From the NCBI GenBank assembly GCA_002480925.1, contig DLDA01000003.1, positions 1 through 7,401 on the forward strand: a DNA stretch of 7,401 nt, in the 5' to 3' direction. The position numbers and the translations under genes were made by a program. This stretch comes from Lachnospiraceae bacterium UBA7784. GTDB taxonomy: Bacteria; Bacillota; Clostridia; Lachnospirales; Lachnospiraceae. Positions 1-5,401 of this stretch are shown piece by piece. The notes below the pieces were generated by a model. The model did no database searches. It worked only from the letters and a program-made list of their open reading frames with translations, and was not told the DNA's origin. Position 1 is the stretch's first letter. Every line of letters starts with the position of its first letter.

Positions 1-11
1 CAAACTGATGA

Positions 12-107
12 AGCCTCAAAAATAATCTTAATATAGGAGATGATATTCAGGCCCTTGCTACCTCTTATTTTCTCCCACAGATCGATTATTTTATCGACAG
101 GGAGCAT
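12..107 (+). pseudogene. N-terminal coding remnant of the pyruvyl transferase gene, no start codon
   Basis: In the same frame as the downstream reading frame, bases 12-107 translate to SLKNN, LNIGDDIQALA, TSYFLPQID, YFIDREH and run straight into the ATG at 108. N-I-G-D-D-I-Q followed by a hydrophobic helix and F-L-P-x-I-D-x-x-I-D-R is the conserved N-terminal signature of pyruvyl transferase family proteins, so this is real coding sequence. There is no ATG, GTG or TTG between it and two adjacent in-frame TGA codons at 6-8 and 9-11. The first beta strand expected before N-I-G-D is therefore absent from this frame. The other plus frame from base 1 reads QTDEASK up to an A5 run at 18-22, so a one-base indel there would join it to this frame. 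Either the gene is truly frameshifted or the sequence has a homopolymer error. Confidence 0.7.
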
Positions 108-1319
108 ATGGAAAGCTTTCGCTCCAGGAGCAGGAAGCCGGTTGCTGTCATAATGAATGCCTGGTATATGTGGAATAAATGGAACTGGCCGCCTTCAAAG
201 TATATCTATCCGCTATTTGTTGGCTTTCACTATGCAGACCATCAGCTGGGTTACCAGCCCGGATCTGTCATAAAGTACCAGATGCTTACCGGAGAAGGAG
301 GAGAGTATTTAAGGGCCAATGGTCCCATCGGATGCCGTGACGAGTTTACAAGGGACAATCTTGACAGGCTTGGCATCGAGTCGTATTTCTCAGGCTGTAT
401 CACACTTACTCTTCCGAAGAGACAGGTCAGGGATATGGGCCGATATATCTGTCTGGTGGATGCAGGGGATGAGATCACAAGGAAGATAAAGGAAGACCTT
501 AAGGATTCGGATATAGAGATAAAGGAGTTCACCCACAACAGGCCGAGAGATAAGGAGAGACCATGGGAAGAGAGAAAGCGTTTCGTTGAGGAGAGGCTTG
601 ATATCTATCAGAATGCGATCTGTGTCGTGACTAAAAGGCTGCACTGTGCTCTTCCCTGTCTTGCAATGGAGGTCCCGGTCCTTCTGTCAAGGATAAGCCC
701 TGACGAGACCAGGTTTTCTCCATATCTGGACTGGCTGCATTGGACAAGTCCGGAGGATTATCTGTCAGGAAGGTGTGATTTCGATGTGACTGACCCGCCT
801 GAGAATAAACCTGATTATAAGCCGGTCAGGGAAGCACTGATAAAAAAATGCAGGGACTTTGTCGCAGACTGCAGAGATGATGAGAGGAGCGTGGCGGAAG
901 CGGTCAGATATAAGAAGGGCGACAAGGCTATGATCAGCTGGAGGATTTCCATGCTTAGGGAGATCATCCCTGAATGGGAGAGAAGGCTCGATCAGGAGGC
1001 ACATGAGCTCTCGTCTCTTTATCAAGAGCTTTTCAGCAGGTTTATAAAGACTGATACCTTCCGTGGATATGATAAGGACAGGAAGAAGCGGCTGAAGAAA
1101 TATATCCGTTCCGAGGCCAACTATCACAAGTTCATGATCAATTACTTCCAGATCGATATGACTGTGAGAGCAGCAGTAGAGGCACATCCGGACCTGTCCG
1201 TGATCAGGAAGGAGGATCTGGCTCTCCGCACCATATGCGACGAGTATCTGAAGCTTTCCAAGAGGAATTTTTACAGGAAGGAAAAGCTTATGAAAGCCCT
1301 TCTGGATTCAGAGGTCTGA
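108..1319 (+). CDS. polysaccharide pyruvyl transferase family protein, 5' end incomplete
   Basis: Members of this family (WcaK/CsaB-like, GT-B-like fold) add pyruvate ketals to cell-surface polysaccharides, usually from phosphoenolpyruvate in the cytoplasm. Seen here: the segment GPIGCRDEFTRDNL (residues 72-85), a following SGC before a hydrophobic strand (95-101), and TKRLHCALPCLAMEVPVLL (175-193). Together they match the C-terminal donor-binding half of the family (R-D-x-x-T, S-G-C, R-L-H and G/E-V-P-V motifs). Residues from about 255 on are charged, helical and unassigned. The ATG used here is only the first available one and is probably not the native start: in-frame homology continues upstream to base 12 (separate entry), and the AGGGAG before it lies only 3 nt from the ATG. 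The gene is convergent with bioY. A surface-glycan role would suit the nearby rml genes, but it is on the opposite strand and not in their operon. Family assignment is fairly sure; the substrate is unknown. Confidence 0.82.
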   Translation: MESFRSRSRKPVAVIMNAWYMWNKWNWPPSKYIYPLFVGFHYADHQLGYQPGSVIKYQMLTGEGGEYLRANGPIGCRDEFTRDNLDRLGIESYFSGCITLTLPKRQVRDMGRYICLVDAGDEITRKIKEDLKDSDIEIKEFTHNRPRDKERPWEERKRFVEERLDIYQNAICVVTKRLHCALPCLAMEVPVLLSRISPDETRFSPYLDWLHWTSPEDYLSGRCDFDVTDPPENKPDYKPVREALIKKCRDFVADCRDDERSVAEAVRYKKGDKAMISWRISMLREIIPEWERRLDQEAHELSSLYQELFSRFIKTDTFRGYDKDRKKRLKKYIRSEANYHKFMINYFQIDMTVRAAVEAHPDLSVIRKEDLALRTICDEYLKLSKRNFYRKEKLMKALLDSEV

Positions 1320-1360
1320 TTAAAACTCCCGCAACTGGCCCTGTCCAGTAAAAAGCAATG

Positions 1361-1389
1361 AAAAAAGGCGTGACCTGGGTCACGCCTTT
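1361..1389 (-). terminator. hairpin terminator of bioB-bioY, shared with the convergent gene
   Basis: A perfect 11-bp inverted repeat, AAAGGCGTGAC / GTCACGCCTTT, has a 4-nt CTGG loop (arms 1364-1374 and 1379-1389). On the minus strand the stem is followed by six uninterrupted T residues, which makes a textbook intrinsic terminator 15 nt after the bioY stop codon. On the plus strand the stem is followed by TTTCGATTCTATT, a broken U-tract, so it should stop the pyruvyl transferase transcript less well. Confidence 0.93.
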
Positions 1390-1403
1390 CGATTCTATTA
1401 GAT

Positions 1404-1979
1404 TTATGCTGTAAGTGAGGTGAATCTCCTTAATCTGTCGCGGAGGACAGGACCAGCGATAGCGGCTATTATCATCTTGATCAGATCCTCGACTATGAAA
1501 GGGATGACTCCGGCAAAAAGAGCTGCCTTGAAGCTCATCTGAGCTGAGAACATAAGCCATGCGGTTCCTAACAGGTAGCAGATCCAGGTAGCAGCCTCCA
1601 TTGCTATGACACAGATGACTCTCTTTTTGTAGAATCTGTCAACGATGAGTCCGATCACAAGAGCCATAGGGATAAATCCGATCAGATATCCGCCTGTCGG
1701 TCCGAAAAGCTTCTGGGGACCGGCGCTGAAGCCCGAGAACACCGGAAGGCCTACAAGACCTAGCAGAAGATAGATGAGATAGGCTATCGTTCCTCTCTTC
1801 GTATCAAGTATATACATGGTAAAATATATAGCCAGATTGGTAAGTGATATAGGGACAGGTCCTATAGGGATTGACAGAGGCCCCAGAATACAGATCACTG
1901 CTGTCATCAGGGCTGTGGTCGTGATGAAGATGATATTTGCATTGTTTTTTCTTGTACTGCTTGTCGCATTGCTTGTCAT
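1404..1979 (-). CDS. bioY: biotin ECF transporter substrate-binding component BioY
   Basis: BioY is the membrane S-component that captures biotin (and in known cases dethiobiotin). It works with the energy-coupling module EcfA/EcfA'/EcfT, which is usually encoded elsewhere and is not seen here. The 191-aa length is typical. The protein is very hydrophobic, with about six membrane segments (roughly 17-35, 44-59, 64-80, 97-114, 120-143 and 150-178). It carries the family signature LGLVGLPVFSGFSAGPQK then LFGPTGGYLIGF (73-102), and a D-x-x-K pair (D164, K167) in the last helix, where the family has conserved polar residues. A good Shine-Dalgarno (AAAGGAAG) lies about 9 nt before the ATG. It starts 25 nt after the bioB stop with no terminator between, so it is the second gene of a bioB-bioY operon and ends at the strong hairpin at 1361-1389. 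Confidence 0.96.
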   Translation of the reverse strand: MTSNATSSTRKNNANIIFITTTALMTAVICILGPLSIPIGPVPISLTNLAIYFTMYILDTKRGTIAYLIYLLLGLVGLPVFSGFSAGPQKLFGPTGGYLIGFIPMALVIGLIVDRFYKKRVICVIAMEAATWICYLLGTAWLMFSAQMSFKAALFAGVIPFIVEDLIKMIIAAIAGPVLRDRLRRFTSLTA

Positions 1980-2004
1980 TTGATTATACTTCCTTTCTGT
2001 TTAC

Positions 2005-3045
2005 TCAGATTTCTTTCTGTTCCTCTTCCTGCCCCTTCCAGATGAAGTTCCTGTCCCATCTCTTATCAGCAGGCCTTTCCCAGTCCGGGGTTGTATCTCT
2101 TCCGAGCTCTTTGAGCATGGCAAGATCCTGTGCTATGGTAGATCCGGAGGTCGTAAGCATATTGCCGGTGATGCTGGCGCTGGCACCAGAGGAGAAGGTG
2201 GATCGGCCGTTGTCCTTCATCATGATCCTTCCTCCTGCAAGTCTGATATCAGCATCAGGATTTATGAAACGGAATATGGCGATCGTGCGAAGGATATCAT
2301 CCTCTGAAATCCTTTCAAGTCCCTCGAGAGGAGTGCCCTTGATAGGCATAAGGCTGTTGATAGGAATAGAGTGTATGGAAAGCTCCGAAAGAGTAAGGGC
2401 CATATCTATCCTGTCATCCCAGTTCTCACCCATACCGATTATACCGCCTGAGCAGACCGCAAGTCCCTCAGCCTGAGCACGGCGGATATTTGCGATCTTG
2501 TCATCGAAGGTGTGGCTGGTGCAGATATGGGGGAAGAAACGACGCGAGGTCTCTATATTATTATGGATCCCCGTAACTCCGGCGACGTGAAGCCTGTGGA
2601 ACTGCTCGGCAGTCATGAACCCGAGAGAGCAGCAGAGCTCGATCTTTAGCTCCCTGTGCATCCTTTGAACGACTGCTATGATCTTTTCGAAGTCAGCAGG
2701 AGAAGGACCGTATCCTGAGTCTACTATTCCGAACCGGTCAACTCCCTCTTCCTGATTGCTCTTAGCTCTTTCAAATATGATGTCAGGGTCTAAGAACTCA
2801 TGCCTGTCGCATCCGGCATGACTTATGGCCGACTGGGCACAGAATCTGCAATTCTCTCCACAGTTCCCCTCTCTGCCACTGATGATAGTACACAGATCGA
2901 CCTTATCTCCGCAAAGGGCAGAGCGGATCATATCTGCTCCCTCTCTAAGCTCGTCCAGATCAGCGCTTAAAAGAAAGGAAAGATCATCTCCTCTTTTCAG
3001 CCTTTTTCCGGCTATGATCTGTTCAGCTAATTTCTTAATATCCAT
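2005..3045 (-). CDS. bioB: biotin synthase, radical SAM enzyme (obligate-anaerobe type)
   Basis: BioB inserts sulfur into dethiobiotin to make biotin in the cytoplasm, using a radical-SAM [4Fe-4S] cluster plus an auxiliary Fe-S cluster as sulfur donor. The 346-aa protein has the radical SAM triad C62-x3-C66-x2-C69 (NCGENCRFCAQS), an AdoMet/substrate barrel with HNNIETS (161-167), VCSGGIIGMGE (197-207), INSLMPIKGTPLEG (229-242) and IRLAGGR (267-273). Compared with E. coli ligands, C188 corresponds to C198 and R260 to R268. The Cys at the C97 position is glycine (RFGIVDSG, G106), and the C128 position is a double cysteine (C138-C139). A further cysteine is at C175 (PHICTSHT). This pattern fits the anaerobe-type BioB rather than the classical [2Fe-2S] enzyme. 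The ATG is preceded by GAGGTA five nt upstream and by a consensus promoter. It is the first gene of an operon with bioY. Confidence 0.97.
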   Translation of the reverse strand: MDIKKLAEQIIAGKRLKRGDDLSFLLSADLDELREGADMIRSALCGDKVDLCTIISGREGNCGENCRFCAQSAISHAGCDRHEFLDPDIIFERAKSNQEEGVDRFGIVDSGYGPSPADFEKIIAVVQRMHRELKIELCCSLGFMTAEQFHRLHVAGVTGIHNNIETSRRFFPHICTSHTFDDKIANIRRAQAEGLAVCSGGIIGMGENWDDRIDMALTLSELSIHSIPINSLMPIKGTPLEGLERISEDDILRTIAIFRFINPDADIRLAGGRIMMKDNGRSTFSSGASASITGNMLTTSGSTIAQDLAMLKELGRDTTPDWERPADKRWDRNFIWKGQEEEQKEI

Positions 3046-3083
3046 ATATTTACCTCAAGATGAATTAAACCAACTGAATCAGG

Positions 3084-3112
3084 ATTATAACCCTTATTGT
3101 CACCCTTGTCAA
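3084..3112 (-). promoter_or_regulatory. consensus sigma-A promoter of bioB-bioY
   Basis: On the minus strand, TTGACA (3107-3112) and TATAAT (3084-3089) are separated by exactly 17 nt (3090-3106), a perfect match to the housekeeping consensus in both boxes. The expected transcription start lies near 3077, leaving a leader of about 30 nt with a GAGGTA Shine-Dalgarno (3051-3056). The leader is too short for a riboswitch, so control is likely by a repressor at the promoter. Confidence 0.9.
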
Positions 3113-3128
3113 CCTTGCTGTGTGACAA
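3097..3128. promoter_or_regulatory. candidate BirA-type biotin operator over the bioB promoter
   Basis: TTGTCAC (3097-3103) and GTGACAA (3122-3128) form a perfect 7-bp inverted repeat spanning 32 bp. From memory, biotin operators bound by BirA have the form TTGTAAACC, 14 nt, GGTTTACAA, also 31-32 bp long. The outer TTGT/ACAA and the spacing match here, while the inner positions differ. A third copy, TTGTCAACC (3106-3114), sits inside and is closer to the consensus half-site. The dyad covers the -35 box and most of the spacer, so binding would block the polymerase. The function is inferred from position and geometry; the regulator is not in the window. Confidence 0.55.
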
Positions 3129-3150
3129 ATATGCAAACTCTGCCCTCTTA

Positions 3151-3966
3151 TTATGAAATACAAAGAGACAGTATGAGCGAGAGGATTTTTTTTCCTTGTC
3201 TTTTGCCCTTTACAGGGAGTTCTCCCTTATTCCTGAGAGAGGCAGTAAGATCAATAAGCTCCTTAAGCCTTGAAGCGGAATCCAGATATCTGATATATGA
3301 TAAAAGCTGGATTTTCATAGACTCTGAGCATGACAGCTCCCCTGACAGCTGTTCGGACAGCAGGTCTATTGGGTCATTATTTGTATTATTATCTCCGCAA
3401 AGAGATAATAGAAAGCTGCTCACCTGCTCGGATGCTTTTAAAATGAGATTTCTGGCATTATTATAATTGAATTCGCCTGAGTCAGTGACTGTTTTTATAA
3501 ATATGATCCGTTCAGGACTTACCTGGCTCTTTAGGACAGCGAAAATGGATGATGCCTCCATATCAAAAAGGACAGGGACTGTAAAATCCCTGTCAAAGGT
3601 AGACCGTAGGATCTGATAGGACCCGCATGGCCGATCTGAGGTGATTAGAGCGCAGTGAGGGAAGAGATCAGAGGCTATATCAGGATAGTAGGCCTCTCCT
3701 GTGCTTTTTTCAAGTATCTGTCCGGCAAAAAATGTATCTCCTATAAAGGAGGCAGCGGCTGCAGAGCCGTAATTTACATAAAGGCTGTCCTTGCCATATT
3801 TCCCGAGGCAATATCCGGCAGCGGCTGCAGCCATGTCCCGTCCGCTTCCGGTCAGAATAAGCCGGAAATCAGAGGAGGAGAATATATTATCATCCTCACG
3901 GGAAAGTCCAAGATGACGTATAAGTCCCAAAGCCTCAGGATAAAGCGCGCAAAAGATCGTTATCAT
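3151..3966 (-). CDS. nucleoside phosphorylase/nucleosidase-fold protein with C-terminal extension
   Basis: Residues 1-190 resemble the PNP/UDP phosphorylase superfamily, closest in layout to methylthioadenosine/S-adenosylhomocysteine nucleosidase. The start ITIFCALYPEALGLIRHL has an acid (E11) where MTA/SAH nucleosidase has its catalytic-site glutamate. LTGSGRDMAAAAAG (38-51) matches the phosphate/ribose-side glycine loop, YVNYGSAAA (63-71) the core strand, FDMEASS (134-140) the ribose-binding Met-Glu, and IKTVTDSGE (157-165) the catalytic Asp (D162). Overall identity looks low, so the substrate is uncertain. Residues 195-271 form a second helical region ending in a basic stretch (KGKRQGKK, 253-260) that I cannot assign. 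I recall similar nucleosidase-like proteins beside spore photoproduct lyase in sporulating Clostridia, but no such gene is seen here. It starts 5 nt after the RNHCP gene with no close Shine-Dalgarno (a G-run lies about 16 nt away), which suggests translational coupling. No terminator follows it. Confidence 0.68.
   Translation of the reverse strand: MITIFCALYPEALGLIRHLGLSREDDNIFSSSDFRLILTGSGRDMAAAAAGYCLGKYGKDSLYVNYGSAAAASFIGDTFFAGQILEKSTGEAYYPDIASDLFPHCALITSDRPCGSYQILRSTFDRDFTVPVLFDMEASSIFAVLKSQVSPERIIFIKTVTDSGEFNYNNARNLILKASEQVSSFLLSLCGDNNTNNDPIDLLSEQLSGELSCSESMKIQLLSYIRYLDSASRLKELIDLTASLRNKGELPVKGKRQGKKILSLILSLCIS
3387..3410. repeat. perfect 9-bp inverted repeat inside the nucleosidase-like gene
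   Basis: TATTATCTC and GAGATAATA are perfect reverse complements around a 6-nt CGCAAA loop. It lies at codons 186-193, where the nucleosidase domain passes into the C-terminal tail. No T-run follows it on the minus strand, so it is not an intrinsic terminator. It may form a weak AU-rich hairpin in the mRNA or be chance. Confidence 0.5.
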
Positions 3967-3971
3967 GGTAT

Positions 3972-4397
3972 TCAGATCAGGTCCCCCTGGCTCTGCATGG
4001 TCCCCAGCATGTCATTAAGCCGGTCCTTATCAAGAAAATTACCTGCAAATGGTCTCATCGCAAGAGCCATGAGCTTCATCGGATTGTCATCGGCTGCTAT
4101 CCGGTTAGATGAAAGCTTGCCGCATCTCTTGCAGCGATGGACAATAGCCCACTCTCCGTCGCTTCTTACCCATACGCCTATAGGCTCCATTATGCCGCCA
4201 CAGCTTGATGCCCTGTCGCCCGGAGTTTCATCTACATGAAGAGAGCATAGGCAGTTGGGACAGTGATTGCGGTGGTTGCTTCCGGCTCCGTTGGAAACTA
4301 TAGGCCAGCCACAGTTTCTGCATGTAAAGGAGTCAGAGCAGGGGTTCTTTTTGTAATAATTCTTATCGTATTTTCTTCGTTTATTCTCTCTATTCAT
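3972..4397 (-). CDS. RNHCP domain zinc-ribbon protein
   Basis: This 141-aa protein carries the hallmark RNHCPNCLCSLHVD (43-56), for which the RNHCP domain family is named, and the following PGDR-x4-CGGIMEP (59-72), HRCKRCG (87-93) and NRIAADDNP (98-106), all typical of that family. Cysteine pairs C26/C29, C46/C49 and C89/C92, plus C66, look like two or more zinc sites. The function of the family is not known to me; zinc and possibly nucleic-acid binding is only an inference from the ribbons and the basic N-terminus (KRRKYDKNYYKK). It overlaps the upstream 117-aa paralog by 4 nt (ATGA) and is followed 5 nt later by the nucleosidase-like gene, so it is an internal operon gene. A Shine-Dalgarno AGGG lies 7 nt before the ATG. 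The family call is strong. Confidence 0.9.
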   Translation of the reverse strand: MNRENKRRKYDKNYYKKNPCSDSFTCRNCGWPIVSNGAGSNHRNHCPNCLCSLHVDETPGDRASSCGGIMEPIGVWVRSDGEWAIVHRCKRCGKLSSNRIAADDNPMKLMALAMRPFAGNFLDKDRLNDMLGTMQSQGDLI

Positions 4398-4747
4398 TTA
4401 TGGTCCCTGTAATATCCATCCATATCTCCCTGACCGCCCATCAGATCAGTAAGCTCTGATATCCGTTCGATCGGGAAAGGCGGAGAAGCGATAGGCCTTG
4501 CAGCAACAGACATAAGTGTTACAGGATTGTCAGAATCTTCTACTGGCTCGGTTTTTAAGGCTCCGCAGAAGGCGCAGCGACAGATGATTTCGGGGCGTCC
4601 CTTGTCTTTTATCCAGACTGATACCGCCTCAAAGATCCCTCCGCATTCGTCGCCATTGTCGTCGGTCTCGTGCAGGGAGGACAGGCATTCAGGACAGTGG
4701 TCAAGGGATTCATCATAGAGATTACCGCAGTTAGAGCATTCGATCAT
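4394..4747 (-). CDS. diverged RNHCP-like zinc-ribbon protein, paralog of the next gene
   Basis: This 117-aa protein aligns along its length with the 141-aa RNHCP protein that follows. LDHCPECLSSLHETD corresponds to RNHCPNCLCSLHVD, ECGGIFEAVSVWI to SCGGIMEPIGVWV, RCAFCGAL to RCKRCGKL, SDNPVTLMSVAARPIA to DDNPMKLMALAMRPFA, and GGQGDM to QSQGDL at the C-terminus. Metal-site cysteines are kept: C4/C7, C18/C21, C35 and C58/C61, with C56 extra. The basic N-terminus is missing, and RNHCP has become LDHCP, so it is a shortened, drifted copy that a strict RNHCP search might miss. It starts 4 nt after the rmlC stop, with its AGG Shine-Dalgarno inside the last rmlC codons, and overlaps the next gene by 4 nt. 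The function is unknown. Confidence 0.83.
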   Translation of the reverse strand: MIECSNCGNLYDESLDHCPECLSSLHETDDNGDECGGIFEAVSVWIKDKGRPEIICRCAFCGALKTEPVEDSDNPVTLMSVAARPIASPPFPIERISELTDLMGGQGDMDGYYRDHK

Positions 4748-4751
4748 ATGT

Positions 4752-5348
4752 TTACCTATTATTTATTCCTTCCCATTTCTGGTCCTTGTCAGAAAGTATA
4801 AGAGGCAGATCTCCATCAAGAGTATAGCCCATGGCAGAAGGTGTCCCATTATATGACCCCTCGACTCCCGGCCATTCTATACCGATCGCCGGGTCGTTCC
4901 AGGCTATGCCTCCCTCATCATTAGGATGCCAGAAATCATTTACCTTATAGCAGAACTCTGCTACATCCGAAAGCACAAGAAATCCATGAGCGAATCCCTC
5001 AGGTATGAGAAACTGCTTCATATTCTGATCAGAAAGAATGACTCCGTACCATTTGCCATAGGTCGCGGAGCCCTCTCTCATATCGACTGCCACATCGAAA
5101 ACCTCTCCGCGCACGGCTCTTACCAGCTTGCACTGAGGGAAATTCTTCTGGAAATGAAGTCCTCTTAAGACTCCCTTCTGTGACATCGACTGATTGTCCT
5201 GAACGAAGTCGACATCAAGTCCGGCCTCCTTCATCTCCCTTGAGTTCCATGTCTCGACGAAATATCCCCTTTCGTCTCTGTGAATATTTGGTGTGATAAC
5301 CGCGAGCCCTTCAATACCGCCCGGGTTTTTATCAACTGTGATCTGCAT
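4752..5348 (-). CDS. rmlC: dTDP-4-dehydrorhamnose 3,5-epimerase
   Basis: RmlC epimerises C3 and C5 of dTDP-4-keto-6-deoxy-glucose, the third step to dTDP-L-rhamnose for cell-surface polysaccharide, in the cytoplasm. The 198-aa cupin protein has RDERGYFVETW (24-34), the substrate loop NQSMSQKGVLRGLHFQ (52-67) with catalytic base H65, KLVRAVRGEVFDVAVDMR (74-91), FLIPEGFAHGF (113-123), the general-acid tyrosine Y134 (EFCYKVND) and the closing NDPAIGIEWP (151-160). Length is normal. The gene follows rmlA after a 53-nt gap, the only real gap among the rml genes, with AAAGGA as Shine-Dalgarno. That gap holds an inverted repeat. Its end is tightly linked to the two zinc-ribbon genes. Confidence 0.97.
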   Translation of the reverse strand: MQITVDKNPGGIEGLAVITPNIHRDERGYFVETWNSREMKEAGLDVDFVQDNQSMSQKGVLRGLHFQKNFPQCKLVRAVRGEVFDVAVDMREGSATYGKWYGVILSDQNMKQFLIPEGFAHGFLVLSDVAEFCYKVNDFWHPNDEGGIAWNDPAIGIEWPGVEGSYNGTPSAMGYTLDGDLPLILSDKDQKWEGINNR

Positions 5349-5373
5349 TTTTGTTGTCCTTTGCTGTGCATGG

Positions 5374-5396
5374 GAGGTGCGAGGCCCTCTAACCTC
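5374..5396. repeat. inverted 7-nt-repeat element in the rmlA-rmlC gap
   Basis: GAGGTGCGAGG (5374-5384) and CCTCTAACCTC (5386-5396) are reverse complements at nine of eleven positions around a single central base. The flanks continue the pattern (GGG on the left, TCAC on the right). Each arm is two copies of a degenerate 7-mer. The plus-strand core resembles the AGGTGTG tandem repeat at the right end of the window. The one-base centre makes a normal hairpin weak. It sits between the rmlA stop and the rmlC ribosome binding site. Confidence 0.55.
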
Positions 5397-5401
5397 TCAC
5401 T

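Noticed and set aside
18..24. Programmed -1 ribosomal slippage site
   Set aside because: The A5 run does not give a proper X-XXY-YYZ heptamer in the upstream frame, and no downstream stimulatory structure is evident; an indel is simpler.
8..25. ATG at 8-10 as start of the pyruvyl transferase gene
   Set aside because: It reads MKPQK and stops at once; even with a frameshift it would leave no room for the first beta strand that precedes the N-I-G-D motif in the family.
765..1187. 140-aa minus-strand open frame opposite the pyruvyl transferase gene
   Set aside because: The plus-strand protein is clearly conserved in this part of the gene or continuous with it, and the minus frame shows no motif or upstream signal.
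1937..2476. 179-aa plus-strand open frame opposite bioB
   Set aside because: It is the complement of bioB and the start of bioY, has no family resemblance, and its codons are dictated by the strongly conserved minus-strand genes.
3046..3080. Riboswitch leader before bioB
   Set aside because: The leader is only about 30 nt from the predicted start to the ATG, with no structured element, and biotin genes are normally controlled by a protein repressor.
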